Origin: DATJJW01 sp035491935
GTDB lineage: Bacteria > Pseudomonadota > Alphaproteobacteria > ATCC43930 > CGMCC-115725
Length of the DNA: 8,604 nt
Reading direction: 5' to 3'
Assembly (NCBI GenBank): GCA_035491935.1
Contig: DATJJW010000259.1
Coordinates: 1 to 8,604, forward strand
Shown here piece after piece: positions 1 through 8,604 of the stretch. The position numbers and the translations under genes are program-made. How positions within the stretch are numbered: position 1 is the first letter of the stretch; every line of letters starts with the position of its first letter. The notes under the pieces were generated by a model. That model was not told the origin of the DNA, ran no database searches, and saw only the letters and a list, made by a program, of their open reading frames with translations.

Positions 1-1
1 A

Positions 2-637
2 GACCTGGTCGGGGTGAAAGTCGGCGGCGGGACGGTGACCATCGGTGCGATGACGACGCATGACCAGGTCTCTTCTTCGCCAGACCTCGTCGCGGCAATT
101 CCTGCGCTGGCGTCGTTGGCCGGCCTGATCGGCGATCCGGCCGTTCGGCATCGCGGCACCATCGGCGGCTCGGTCGCGAATGCGGATCCCGCGGCCGATT
201 ATCCGGCCGGCTGTCTCGGGCTCGACGCCACGATCGTCACCGACCGGCGCGAGATCGCGGCCGATGATTTCTTTTTGGACCTGTTCGAGACGGCGCTGGA
301 GCCTGGCGAGATCATCGCGGCGGTGCGCTTCAAGAAGCCGGATCGGGCGCATTACCTGAAATATCGCCATCCCTCATCGGGCTATGCCATCGTCGGCGTC
401 ATGGTCGCGCAATTCGGCCCGAAGGTCCGCGTGGCGGTGACGGGAGCCGGGCCTTGCGTCTTCCGCGTCGGTGCCATGGAACAGGCGCTGGAGCAGTCCT
501 TCGCACCCGACAGCGTCGCCGGTATTCGGGTGCCGGAAGATGGGATGATGGGCGATATGCATTGCAGTGCGGCTTATCGCGCGCATCTGGTTACGGTCTA
601 TGCCCGCCGCGCCGTCGAGGCGCTGGTCCGAGCGTAA
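2..637 (+). CDS. FAD-binding medium subunit of a xanthine/CO dehydrogenase-family molybdenum hydroxylase (CoxM-like), 5' truncated
   Basis: This is the C-terminal 211 residues of a CoxM/XdhB-type flavoprotein subunit, which passes electrons from the 2Fe-2S subunit to FAD in cytoplasmic molybdenum hydroxylases. The frame is open to the left edge (it reads DLVGVKVGGG), so the GTG at 14 is internal and not a start. The second FAD-binding segment is clear: IGDPAVRHRGTIGGSVANAD, followed by PAADYP, which is diagnostic of the family. The C-terminal CO-dehydrogenase flavoprotein domain ends with the usual YRAHLVTVYARRAVEAL helix. Family members are roughly 260-290 residues, so about 50-80 residues are missing, including the first FAD loop. 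The gene lies 19 bp upstream of the CoxL-like gene and is surely co-transcribed with it. The family is certain; the substrate cannot be told from this subunit. Confidence 0.9.
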   Translation, partial: DLVGVKVGGGTVTIGAMTTHDQVSSSPDLVAAIPALASLAGLIGDPAVRHRGTIGGSVANADPAADYPAGCLGLDATIVTDRREIAADDFFLDLFETALEPGEIIAAVRFKKPDRAHYLKYRHPSSGYAIVGVMVAQFGPKVRVAVTGAGPCVFRVGAMEQALEQSFAPDSVAGIRVPEDGMMGDMHCSAAYRAHLVTVYARRAVEALVRA

Positions 638-656
638 GGGGAGATCGAGAGGGACC

Positions 657-2978
<2,322 letters not shown>

Positions 2979-3134
2979 TGCAGGCGTCACAACGGCCGAT
3001 CAAGGAAGACCCTCGACCTCGGCCAATACCCTTCGATATGCGGCTTTGTGTCCGAGCCGGCCCGTGTCTCGTTGTTTAGGCGGCCACGGCGCGGGTAAGT
3101 AGGGGGGGTGCGGGAAGTATTCTGTCGAGGGGCC

Positions 3135-3623
3135 ATGAGGTTGGTTGGGGACTCGGGTCGAGGTTTGGCCGGCGCGGCGCGATCGTTTTTTCCCGCCTTG
3201 CTGGTCCTGCTCCTGGTCGTGGCGTTTCCACCCGCCGCGATGGCGGATGATGGGGGGAAGACGATATGCCGCAGCGGCGGCGGACCGGGCGCCCCGCATC
3301 CGGAAATCTCCTGTGCCTGGTTCACCGAAAAGCTGATCCTGCATCTGCGTGCGGCCTCGCTGCCCATCGTCCTGCGTCTTATGGATACCTCAGGCGTGAG
3401 GCTGCCCGATGGCAGGCTGCATTTCGTCGGCATGGCCAATCGCGGCCCGCGCGGCGACATCAAGGTGGAATTCATCAACGGCCGCGCCTGGGAGATCGAT
3501 GCCCTGGTCGACAATCCCAAGGGCGGACAGCCGATCCGGGTGCATTGGGACAATAGCTTCGCCAGTTGTTCCGATTTCGCCGACTCCTGGAATCCCTGCA
3601 GTTTCACTGCCGCGACGCACTGA
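3135..3623 (+). CDS. Predicted secreted protein of unknown function, four cysteines
   Basis: I do not recognise this 162-residue protein. It begins with a basic n-region (Arg9, Arg16), a hydrophobic core (LLVLLLVVAF, residues 22-31) and a likely signal-peptidase site at AMA-DD (residues 35-39), so it is probably exported. The mature part has four Cys, two near the front (45 and 60) and two at the end (145 and 155), which could form two disulfides in the periplasm. The middle (roughly residues 95-140) alternates charged and hydrophobic residues with turns such as LPDGRLHF and INGRAWEID, suggesting a small beta-rich fold. ATG 3135 is preferred over the in-frame GTG at 3108 because it gives a cleaner signal peptide; the gagg just upstream is a poor, close ribosome site. 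The codon pattern matches neighbouring real genes. It lies 156 bp after the CoxL-like gene and shortly before the ammonium transporter gene; neither neighbour reveals a role. Confidence 0.7.
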   Translation: MRLVGDSGRGLAGAARSFFPALLVLLLVVAFPPAAMADDGGKTICRSGGGPGAPHPEISCAWFTEKLILHLRAASLPIVLRLMDTSGVRLPDGRLHFVGMANRGPRGDIKVEFINGRAWEIDALVDNPKGGQPIRVHWDNSFASCSDFADSWNPCSFTAATH

Positions 3624-3641
3624 ACATCCCTTCAGTAGGCG

Positions 3642-3669
3642 TTGACATTGGGGCTCCCTCTCGTCAAAT
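3642..3669 (+). promoter_or_regulatory. Candidate sigma70-type promoter for the ammonium transporter gene
   Basis: A perfect -35 hexamer TTGACA at 3642-3647 is followed after 16 bp by TCAAAT (3664-3669), which matches four of six -10 bases. It lies in the gap between the secreted-protein gene and the transporter gene, so transcription would start a few bases before either possible start codon. No sigma54 -24/-12 element is seen here, although such elements often drive glnK-amtB operons. This is a prediction from sequence only. Confidence 0.35.
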
Positions 3670-3705
3670 TGCGCCGACTGCAAGAAAAAGGTGCATTTTC
3701 CGGAA

Positions 3706-5037
3706 ATGGCTGCACAAATTTTAGCCAATTTGGGCATTCGTGAGCTCGCGCTTAAAAAATGGCCCGGCCTCGTGGCGGTGTTGGGGTGTTTCTGGGTTTC
3801 TGCTGCCCATGCCGCGCCGAGCGCCGGCGAGGTCGCCGGCAATACGGCCTGGATCCTGACGTCCTCGGCGTTGGTCCTGTTCATGACCATACCGGGGCTG
3901 GCCATGTTCTATGGCGGCCTGGTTGGCGCGCGGAACCTGCTGTCAGTGCTGATGCATTGCTTCGTCGTCTGTTGCATCGTCTCGATCATCTGGGTGGTCG
4001 CGGGCTACAGCCTGACCTTCTCCGGGCAGGGAGCGCTTCTCGGCGATCTGCGCCAGGCCTTCCTGCCGCATATCCAGGACGTGCTGCCCAACGGCCTGCC
4101 GGAAAGCGTCTTCGTCCTGTTCCAGATGACCTTCGCGATCATCACCCCGGCGCTGATCATCGGCGCGTTTCCGGAGCGCGTGCGCTTCTCCTTCGTCATG
4201 GCCTTCACCGCCGGCTGGTCGATCCTGGTCTATCTGCCGGTGGCCCATTGGATCTGGGGCGGCGGCTGGCTGGCGTCGCTGGGCACGGTCGATTTCGCCG
4301 GCGGCATCGTCGTCCATACCTCGTCGGGTGTCGCGGCGATCCTGCTCGCCATCCTGATCGGTCCGCGCAAGGGCTTTCCGCAAAGCCTGAAGCCGCCGCA
4401 CAGCTCCGGTATGACCATGGCCGGCGCCGGCATGCTCTGGGTCGGCTGGTTCGGCTTCAACGGCGGCAGCGCGCTCGCCGCCAACGGCTCGGCCGGCGTG
4501 GCTATCCTGACGACGCATTTCGCCGCCGCCGTCGCCGGTCTCACCTGGATGGTCGTCGAATGGGTCTATTACAAGCGGCCGACCTCGGTGGGTTTCGTCA
4601 CCGGTTGCGTCGCCGGTCTCGCGACCATCACCCCGGCGGCGGGATATGTCGGCATGGGCGGTGCCATGGTCATCGGCCTGGCGGCCGGCATCGTCTGCTT
4701 CTTCGCCACCCATACGGTGAAGCATCGCCTGCATATCGATGATTCGCTCGACGTTTTCGCCGTGCACGGTGTCGGCGGCATGGTCGGCTCGGTCCTGGTC
4801 GCGGTGCTGATGCTGCCGGCATTGGGCGGTGTCGGTTTTGCGGCCGGGCTCGATCTCGGGCGCCAGCTCCTTGCCCAAGTGCTGGGCGTGGTGGTGACGC
4901 TCGTGTGGTCGGGTGTAGTCACGGTGGTACTGGTCAAGGTGCTGGCGCCGATGGTCGGTACGCGCGTCAGCCCGGACGAGGAGCTCGAAGGTCTCGATGT
5001 CGCCACCCATGGCGAACGTGCCTACGAACATATGTGA
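3706..5037 (+). CDS. amt: Ammonium transporter, Amt/MEP/Rh family
   Basis: A 443-residue inner-membrane ammonium channel, probably trimeric, that would scavenge NH4+ or NH3. The family signature DFAGGIVVHTSSG is at 196-208. Comparison with E. coli AmtB as I remember it places the key residues at matching spacings: Phe-gate F143 and F251 (F107 and F215), W184 (W148), D196 (D160) and the twin pore histidines H204 and H354 (H168 and H318). An N-terminal signal peptide appears to end at SAAHA-AP, before the first of about eleven membrane helices. The tail keeps the conserved ELEGLDVATHGERAY motif used for contact with PII/GlnK. An in-frame GTG at 3691 is an alternative start adding five residues; neither start has a good ribosome site. 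The leader region is more AT-rich than the rest. No glnK is adjacent. The gene converges with the dioxygenase gene downstream. Confidence 0.95.
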   Translation: MAAQILANLGIRELALKKWPGLVAVLGCFWVSAAHAAPSAGEVAGNTAWILTSSALVLFMTIPGLAMFYGGLVGARNLLSVLMHCFVVCCIVSIIWVVAGYSLTFSGQGALLGDLRQAFLPHIQDVLPNGLPESVFVLFQMTFAIITPALIIGAFPERVRFSFVMAFTAGWSILVYLPVAHWIWGGGWLASLGTVDFAGGIVVHTSSGVAAILLAILIGPRKGFPQSLKPPHSSGMTMAGAGMLWVGWFGFNGGSALAANGSAGVAILTTHFAAAVAGLTWMVVEWVYYKRPTSVGFVTGCVAGLATITPAAGYVGMGGAMVIGLAAGIVCFFATHTVKHRLHIDDSLDVFAVHGVGGMVGSVLVAVLMLPALGGVGFAAGLDLGRQLLAQVLGVVVTLVWSGVVTVVLVKVLAPMVGTRVSPDEELEGLDVATHGERAYEHM

Positions 5038-5083
5038 GGCAAGCCAGCTGGCACGAGGCGGCAGCTACTGCACTGCGCTGGTT

Positions 5084-5134
5084 CAAGGACGTGGACGGCC
5101 GGAACAAGTCCGGCCGTGACGGCAATAATGGGAT
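5084..5134. repeat. Palindromic intergenic repeat of the alphaproteobacterial 'AGLVPAxHV' type
   Basis: The minus strand of this stretch reads, in one frame, PIIAVTAGLVPAVHVLE. From general knowledge this peptide is a tell-tale of a dispersed palindromic intergenic element in alphaproteobacteria, often mis-translated as AGLVPAIHV in spurious ORFs. Its core is a perfect inverted repeat (5095-5103 against 5109-5117). It occupies much of the gap between two convergent genes, as such elements often do. Only one copy is present in this window, so assignment to a repeat family rests on recognition and not on a second copy. Confidence 0.65.
5095..5117. terminator. Perfect 9-bp hairpin between convergent genes, possible bidirectional terminator
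   Basis: ACGGCCGGA, a five-base loop ACAAG, then TCCGGCCGT form a perfect, very GC-rich stem. It sits about 57 bp after the transporter stop codon and 32 bp after the dioxygenase stop codon (read on the other strand). Neither side has a run of T, so it is not a classical intrinsic terminator; it could still stall polymerase, protect mRNA ends, or simply be the core of the repeat element. Confidence 0.35.
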
Positions 5135-5149
5135 GGGCCTGCCTGGTTT

Positions 5150-6046
5150 CTAGCGCATCCCCGCCAGCACGCCGTTGACCATGGCCTCCATCTCGGGGGC
5201 CAGCGGGTACATGTGCTTGTATTGCAGGATCTGCACGCAGGTGAGGATCAGCCGGTCGCGGAAATCCGGCAGCGCCAAGGGCGGGATCAGCATCTGGTGC
5301 AGGGGCGGGATGTCGCCGCGCTGGAATTCGAAGGCCATGCTGAGGCGGGGGCCGGGCGCGCGCTTCGCGCTGTGCGAGCCCCAATGCAGCACCGCCTGGT
5401 TCCAGCACAGCACGCTGCCCGCCTTGGCCGGCAGCGCCCGCACGTCGCTATAGGCGAAATTGGGATTGTCCTCGTGCTCGGTGTTGTAGTGCCGGTCGCG
5501 GTCGGCGGGCACCAGATACATGCAGCCATTGAGTGTCGTGGCGTCGGTCAGCGGCAGCCATATGGTCAGGGCCTTAGGCGCGCCGTCGGGGAACAGCGCC
5601 ATGCGGCCGCGATCGCGATGCGGGGTCCAGCCGGACTCATCCGATTTCGGGTCGATATGCCAGGCCCAGAATGCCGGCAGGAGCTGGTAGCCCGGATCCA
5701 GATCATGGGCGAGTAGCTTGTGCAGCCGGGCGAAGGCCATCCAGAACTGGTCATACATGAAGGCGAAGCAGGTCGAAAGCCCGGCCTGGCGCAACGTGCC
5801 GACCGCGGCCGCCATCCGGTCCCAGGGCAGACCCCATTCCGGCGGGTCGAGCTGGAAATAGCCTTCCTCGATCAAACCGGCCTTGGTACCGGCGAGCGTG
5901 TCGGCGGGAAAGTCGATCGGGGCGAAGCCCGCCATGGCGTCCGGCGCGCAGATGGTGAGATCGGGGACCAGGCGTTGCCATGTCTCGATGCGGTCGATCG
6001 GTCCCGCCAGTGCCTCGCCCATGCCCAACCTGCTTTGCTGTGTCAT
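5150..6046 (-). CDS. Phytanoyl-CoA dioxygenase (PhyH) family Fe(II)/2-oxoglutarate oxygenase
   Basis: A 298-residue cytoplasmic protein with the double-stranded beta-helix pattern of PhyH-like oxygenases, which hydroxylate small molecules using Fe(II), O2 and 2-oxoglutarate. The facial triad is probably H143-x-D145 (in GWTPHRDRG) with H221 (in AVLHWGSHS); R234 (GPRLSMAFEF) is placed to bind the 2-oxoglutarate carboxylate. A second HxD pair, H130-x-D132 (AWHIDP), lies just before it. The segment TIWLPLTDATTLNGCMYLVP (residues 161-180) is the typical PhyH core strand-turn. The N-terminal 100 residues are unlike the best known members. The start is uncertain: ATG 6046 has no ribosome site, while an in-frame ATG at residue 9 (position 6022) has a modest AGG 8 nt upstream. 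The gene is alone on its strand, between the transporter and queA, so context gives no substrate. Confidence 0.8.
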   Translation of the reverse strand: MTQQSRLGMGEALAGPIDRIETWQRLVPDLTICAPDAMAGFAPIDFPADTLAGTKAGLIEEGYFQLDPPEWGLPWDRMAAAVGTLRQAGLSTCFAFMYDQFWMAFARLHKLLAHDLDPGYQLLPAFWAWHIDPKSDESGWTPHRDRGRMALFPDGAPKALTIWLPLTDATTLNGCMYLVPADRDRHYNTEHEDNPNFAYSDVRALPAKAGSVLCWNQAVLHWGSHSAKRAPGPRLSMAFEFQRGDIPPLHQMLIPPLALPDFRDRLILTCVQILQYKHMYPLAPEMEAMVNGVLAGMR

Positions 6047-6161
6047 TGTGCTGAAAGGGTTTTATCATCGACACGCAAGGTCGGCCATCATCCGTGCATG
6101 CTAGCTTGCCCTAAGCCTCGCTTGACTTTGCCGGCGTGCTGGTCGCTTTTCCTGGCGCATC
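6047..6161. promoter_or_regulatory. Divergent promoter region between the dioxygenase gene and queA
   Basis: These 115 bp must carry the promoters for both the minus-strand oxygenase gene and the plus-strand queuosine operon. Seen here are TTGACT at 6122-6127, a plausible -35 for queA although no good -10 follows it at the right distance, and an imperfect 14-bp palindrome GCATGCTAGCTTGC at 6096-6109 (two mismatches). No convincing promoter could be picked for the minus strand. No preQ1-riboswitch-like layout was recognised. Confidence 0.3.
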
Positions 6162-7208
6162 ATGCGTGTGGATGATTTCGACTTCGACCTGCCCGCCGAC
6201 CGGATCGCCCAGCGTCCGGCGGTACCGCGCGACTCCGCGCGTCTGCTGCACATCAAGGATGGCGCGTTCCAGGACCGGACGGTGCGCGACCTTGCGACGC
6301 TGTTGCGGCCGGGCGACCTGCTGCTGTTCAACGATACCAAGGTCGTGCCGGCGCGCCTCCAGGGTGTCAGGCCGGGCGAGGGTGGCGATGTTGCCGTCTC
6401 CGTCACCCTGCACCAGCCGGCGGCCGACAATCTCTGGTACGTCTTCGCCAAGCCGGGCAAGCGGCTGAAGCCCGGCCAGCGTATCGATTTCGCGGAGGAT
6501 TTCTCGGCCGAGGTGCTGGAGAAGCGCGAAAGTGGCGACATCCTGCTGCGCTTCGACTGCCGCGGCCTCGACCTCGTCGATGCGTTGCGCCGTTATGGCG
6601 CCATCCCATTGCCGCCCTATATCCGCGGCGGCATCGCGGATGCGCAGGACACGGCCGACTACCAGACCATGTTCGCCGAGCGCGACGGTGCCGTGGCCGC
6701 ACCCACCGCGGCGCTGCATTTCACGCCGGCCCTGCTGGATGTCCTCAAGGCGCGCGGCATCGACTGGACCACGCTGACCCTGCATGTCGGTGCCGGTACC
6801 TTTCAGCCGGTCAAGGTCGACGACACGCGCGACCATGTCATGCATGCCGAATGGGGCACCATCTCGGCCGAATCTGCCCGGCGCATCAACGAGGCGAGGC
6901 GTGCCGGAGGCCGAATCATCGCCGTCGGCACCACCAGCCTGCGCCTGGTCGAAAGCGCCGTCGAGAATGATGGCCACGTCACGCCGTTCACCGGTTCGAC
7001 CGATCTCTTCATCACGCCGGGCTATCGTTTCAAGGCGGTCGATCTGCTGCTGACCAATTTCCATCTGCCCCGGTCGACCCTGTTCATGCTGGTCTCCGCC
7101 TTTGCCGGACTCGACCGCATGCGGGCCGCCTATACCCATGCGGTGGCGGCCGGGTATCGCTTCTACTCCTATGGCGATTGCTGCCTGCTGGAACCGGTGG
7201 CGCCATGA
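6162..7208 (+). CDS. queA: S-adenosylmethionine:tRNA ribosyltransferase-isomerase QueA
   Basis: A 348-residue cytoplasmic enzyme that transfers and isomerises the ribosyl group of S-adenosylmethionine onto preQ1 already in tRNA, giving epoxyqueuosine at position 34. The N-terminus MRVDDFDFDLPADRIAQRP is the standard QueA start and fixes the ATG at 6162. Family blocks seen in order are LLFNDTKVVPARL (53-65), YGAIPLPPYI (145-154), AERDGAVAAPTAALHF (172-187), HVGAGTFQPVK (208-218), IAVGTTSLRLVES (253-265) and TNFHLPRSTLFML (298-310). The length is normal. No Shine-Dalgarno motif precedes the start. The stop codon overlaps the tgt start (ATGA), so translation is probably coupled. It is the first gene of a queA-tgt-queF run. 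Confidence 0.96.
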   Translation: MRVDDFDFDLPADRIAQRPAVPRDSARLLHIKDGAFQDRTVRDLATLLRPGDLLLFNDTKVVPARLQGVRPGEGGDVAVSVTLHQPAADNLWYVFAKPGKRLKPGQRIDFAEDFSAEVLEKRESGDILLRFDCRGLDLVDALRRYGAIPLPPYIRGGIADAQDTADYQTMFAERDGAVAAPTAALHFTPALLDVLKARGIDWTTLTLHVGAGTFQPVKVDDTRDHVMHAEWGTISAESARRINEARRAGGRIIAVGTTSLRLVESAVENDGHVTPFTGSTDLFITPGYRFKAVDLLLTNFHLPRSTLFMLVSAFAGLDRMRAAYTHAVAAGYRFYSYGDCCLLEPVAP

Positions 7209-8335
7209 GCGAGGCTTTCGGTTTTTCGCTGCTGGGCACCGATGGCGGCGCCCGGCGTGGCGAGGTGAGGACCGCTCACGGGGCGATCCAGACGCCCGCC
7301 TTCATGCCGGTCGGTACCGCCGGCACGGTCAAGGGTCTGCATCCCGAAGCCGTGGCGGCGACGGGGGCCGAGATCCTGCTCGGCAACACCTATCACCTGA
7401 TGCTGCGGCCGACGGCGGAGCGGGTCGAGCGGCTGGGCGGCCTGCATCGGATGATGAACTGGCCGAAGCCGATCCTGACCGATTCCGGTGGTTTCCAGGT
7501 CATGTCGCTCTCTGCCTTGCGGGACATGACCGAAAGAGGCGTGACCTTCCGCTCACACATCGACGGCTCGCGCCACGAGCTGACGCCAGAGCGCTCAATG
7601 GACATCCAGCGCATGCTGGACGCCGACATCACCATGGCGCTCGACGAGTGCACGCCGCACCCGGCGACATACGAGCAGACGGACACCTCGCTCGGCCTCA
7701 GCATGCGCTGGGCGGAACGTTCGAAGCGGGCTTTCGTCGAGCGGCCGGGCTATGGGCTGTTCGGTATCGTCCAGGGGGGCGTCTATGTCGATCTGCGCGC
7801 GCGTTCGGTCGAGGCGCTGACCGGCATCGGCTTCGATGGCTATGCGGTGGGCGGATTGGCCGTGGGCGAAGGGCAGGAGGTCATGTTTCATGTCCTCGAT
7901 CACACGACGCCGCTTCTGCCTGAGGACCGCCCACGTTATCTGATGGGCGTCGGCACGCCCGCGGATCTGGTCGGCGCCGTGGCACGCGGCATCGACATGT
8001 TCGACTGCGTGATGCCGACCCGGTCAGGCCGTACCGCCCAGGCCTTCAGCCGGCGCGGCAAGGTCAATCTGCGCAATGCCCGCCACCAGGACGATCCAAG
8101 GCCGCTGGACGAGGGTTGCCGCTGCCCCGCCTGCGCCTCCTACAGCCGGGCCTATCTGCACCATCTTTTCCGTTGCGAGGAAATGCTGGGACCGATCCTG
8201 CTGACGCAGCATAATCTCACATACTATCAGGACCTGATGCGCGGCATGCGGGATGCCATCGAGGCCCAAGGCTTCGCCGATTTCCAGGCGGCGTTCCACG
8301 AGGCTCAAGAGATGGGCGATATCGCGCCGCTCTGA
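7205..8335 (+). CDS. tgt: tRNA-guanine transglycosylase (Tgt)
   Basis: A 376-residue cytoplasmic TIM-barrel enzyme that swaps guanine-34 for preQ1 in tRNAs for Tyr, His, Asn and Asp. By comparison with the Zymomonas mobilis enzyme, the catalytic residues are D93 (TDSGGFQ, the D102 equivalent) and the nucleophile D267 (DMFDCVMPTRSGR, the D280 equivalent), with the substrate-binding D147 in LDECTPHP (the D156 equivalent). The zinc site is intact: C305, C307, C310 and H336, with the same spacings as in Z. mobilis. The substrate-gating segment GGLAVGE is present. ATG 7205 gives the normal N-terminus; the frame stays open a little further up but runs into queA. The gene overlaps queA by 4 bp and has only a weak GGTGG upstream, as expected for translational coupling. 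Confidence 0.97.
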   Translation: MSEAFGFSLLGTDGGARRGEVRTAHGAIQTPAFMPVGTAGTVKGLHPEAVAATGAEILLGNTYHLMLRPTAERVERLGGLHRMMNWPKPILTDSGGFQVMSLSALRDMTERGVTFRSHIDGSRHELTPERSMDIQRMLDADITMALDECTPHPATYEQTDTSLGLSMRWAERSKRAFVERPGYGLFGIVQGGVYVDLRARSVEALTGIGFDGYAVGGLAVGEGQEVMFHVLDHTTPLLPEDRPRYLMGVGTPADLVGAVARGIDMFDCVMPTRSGRTAQAFSRRGKVNLRNARHQDDPRPLDEGCRCPACASYSRAYLHHLFRCEEMLGPILLTQHNLTYYQDLMRGMRDAIEAQGFADFQAAFHEAQEMGDIAPL

Positions 8336-8354
8336 CGAGGGAAGTGTGCTCGAG

Positions 8355-8604
8355 ATGAACGAGACGATCTATTCCGGGCTGTCGCAGCTCGGCCACCAGA
8401 CCGAGGCGCCGGCCAGCCCCGAGGCGGCGGTACTGGAGAAGGTGGCGAACCCCAATCCGGATGATGCGTATCTCGTGCGCTTCGTCTGCCCGGAATTCAC
8501 GTCGCTTTGCCCGATCACCGGCCAGCCGGATTTCGCCCATCTGGTCATCGACTATGTGCCGGGACCGCATCTGGTCGAGAGCAAGTCGCTGAAGCTCTAT
8601 CTCG
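8355..8604 (+). CDS. queF: NADPH-dependent 7-cyano-7-deazaguanine reductase QueF, 3' truncated by the window edge
   Basis: The first 83 residues of QueF, which reduces the nitrile preQ0 to the amine preQ1, the substrate of Tgt. The catalytic block FTSLCPITGQPDF carries the thioimide-forming C52 and the acid D59, seven residues apart as in the Bacillus subtilis enzyme (C55, D62). The QueF motif ESKSLK (75-80), involved in NADPH binding, follows at the expected distance. The absence of an extra N-terminal domain points to the short, unimodular type of about 150 residues. The start at ATG 8355 follows a GAGGGAAG stretch (8337-8344); an in-frame GTG at 8346 is possible but too close to it. It lies 19 bp after tgt, in the same operon. 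Confidence 0.93.
   Translation, partial: MNETIYSGLSQLGHQTEAPASPEAAVLEKVANPNPDDAYLVRFVCPEFTSLCPITGQPDFAHLVIDYVPGPHLVESKSLKLYL

Noticed and set aside
567..656. N-terminal extension of the CoxL-like protein upstream of ATG 657
   Set aside because: The 30 added residues overlap the CoxM-like coding region in another frame, are Arg/Pro-rich, and precede the normal family N-terminus.
2979..3134. Terminator or promoter between the CoxL-like gene and the secreted-protein gene
   Set aside because: I found only short GC-rich partial complements such as CCGTG/CACGG with a long loop, and no properly spaced -35/-10 pair.
3619..3636. Small inverted repeat ACTGAA/TTCAGT at the end of the secreted-protein gene, as a terminator
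   Set aside because: The stem is only 6 bp with four A-T pairs, spans the stop codon and lacks a following T-run.
3640..3690. Sigma54 (-24/-12) promoter before the ammonium transporter gene
   Set aside because: A GG and a TTGC are present but about 21 bp apart, not at the required spacing.
3943..5031. Minus-strand open frame (362 codons) opposite the ammonium transporter gene
   Set aside because: Its translation is a highly charged, low-complexity Asp/Arg/His/Gly string, the usual mirror of a hydrophobic membrane-protein gene.
6111..7139. Minus-strand open frame (342 codons) opposite queA
   Set aside because: It is an antisense shadow of a certain gene, with no family motif.

Overview
The window is high-GC, densely coded DNA that looks like an alphaproteobacterial chromosome, with a Rhodospirillales-type lineage as the best guess. 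This rests on codon use, on the queA-tgt-queF arrangement, and on an intergenic palindrome of a kind I know from alphaproteobacterial genomes. It cannot be assigned to a species from sequence alone.

Left part (1-2978, + strand): the 3' part of a CoxM-like FAD-binding subunit gene is followed 19 bp later by a complete CoxL-like molybdopterin subunit gene. Together they encode two of the three subunits of a xanthine dehydrogenase/CO dehydrogenase-family molybdenum hydroxylase. The active-site loop is not that of true (form I) CO dehydrogenase, so the substrate is probably an aldehyde, N-heterocycle or similar compound. The 2Fe-2S (CoxS-like) subunit is not between them and not downstream; it may lie before the window.

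Middle (3135-5037, + strand): a small predicted secreted protein of unknown function with four cysteines is followed by an Amt-family ammonium channel that retains every key pore residue. No glnK lies next to it. A TTGACA-type promoter candidate sits between the two genes.

Centre (5038-6161): the ammonium transporter gene converges on a minus-strand gene for a PhyH-like Fe(II)/2-oxoglutarate dioxygenase. The 112-bp gap between them holds a palindromic dispersed-repeat element whose 9-bp perfect hairpin could also act as a bidirectional terminator. The dioxygenase gene and queA are divergently arranged around a short control region.

Right part (6162-8604, + strand): queA, tgt and the start of queF form a tight operon for queuosine tRNA modification. 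QueF makes preQ1 from preQ0, Tgt inserts preQ1 at position 34 of GUN-anticodon tRNAs, and QueA adds the epoxycyclopentane group. queA and tgt overlap by 4 bp, and queF starts 19 bp after tgt and runs off the window.

I do not see a convincing new multi-gene system. The items most worth a second look are the uncharacterised secreted protein, the repeat element and the unusual molybdenum-hydroxylase loop.
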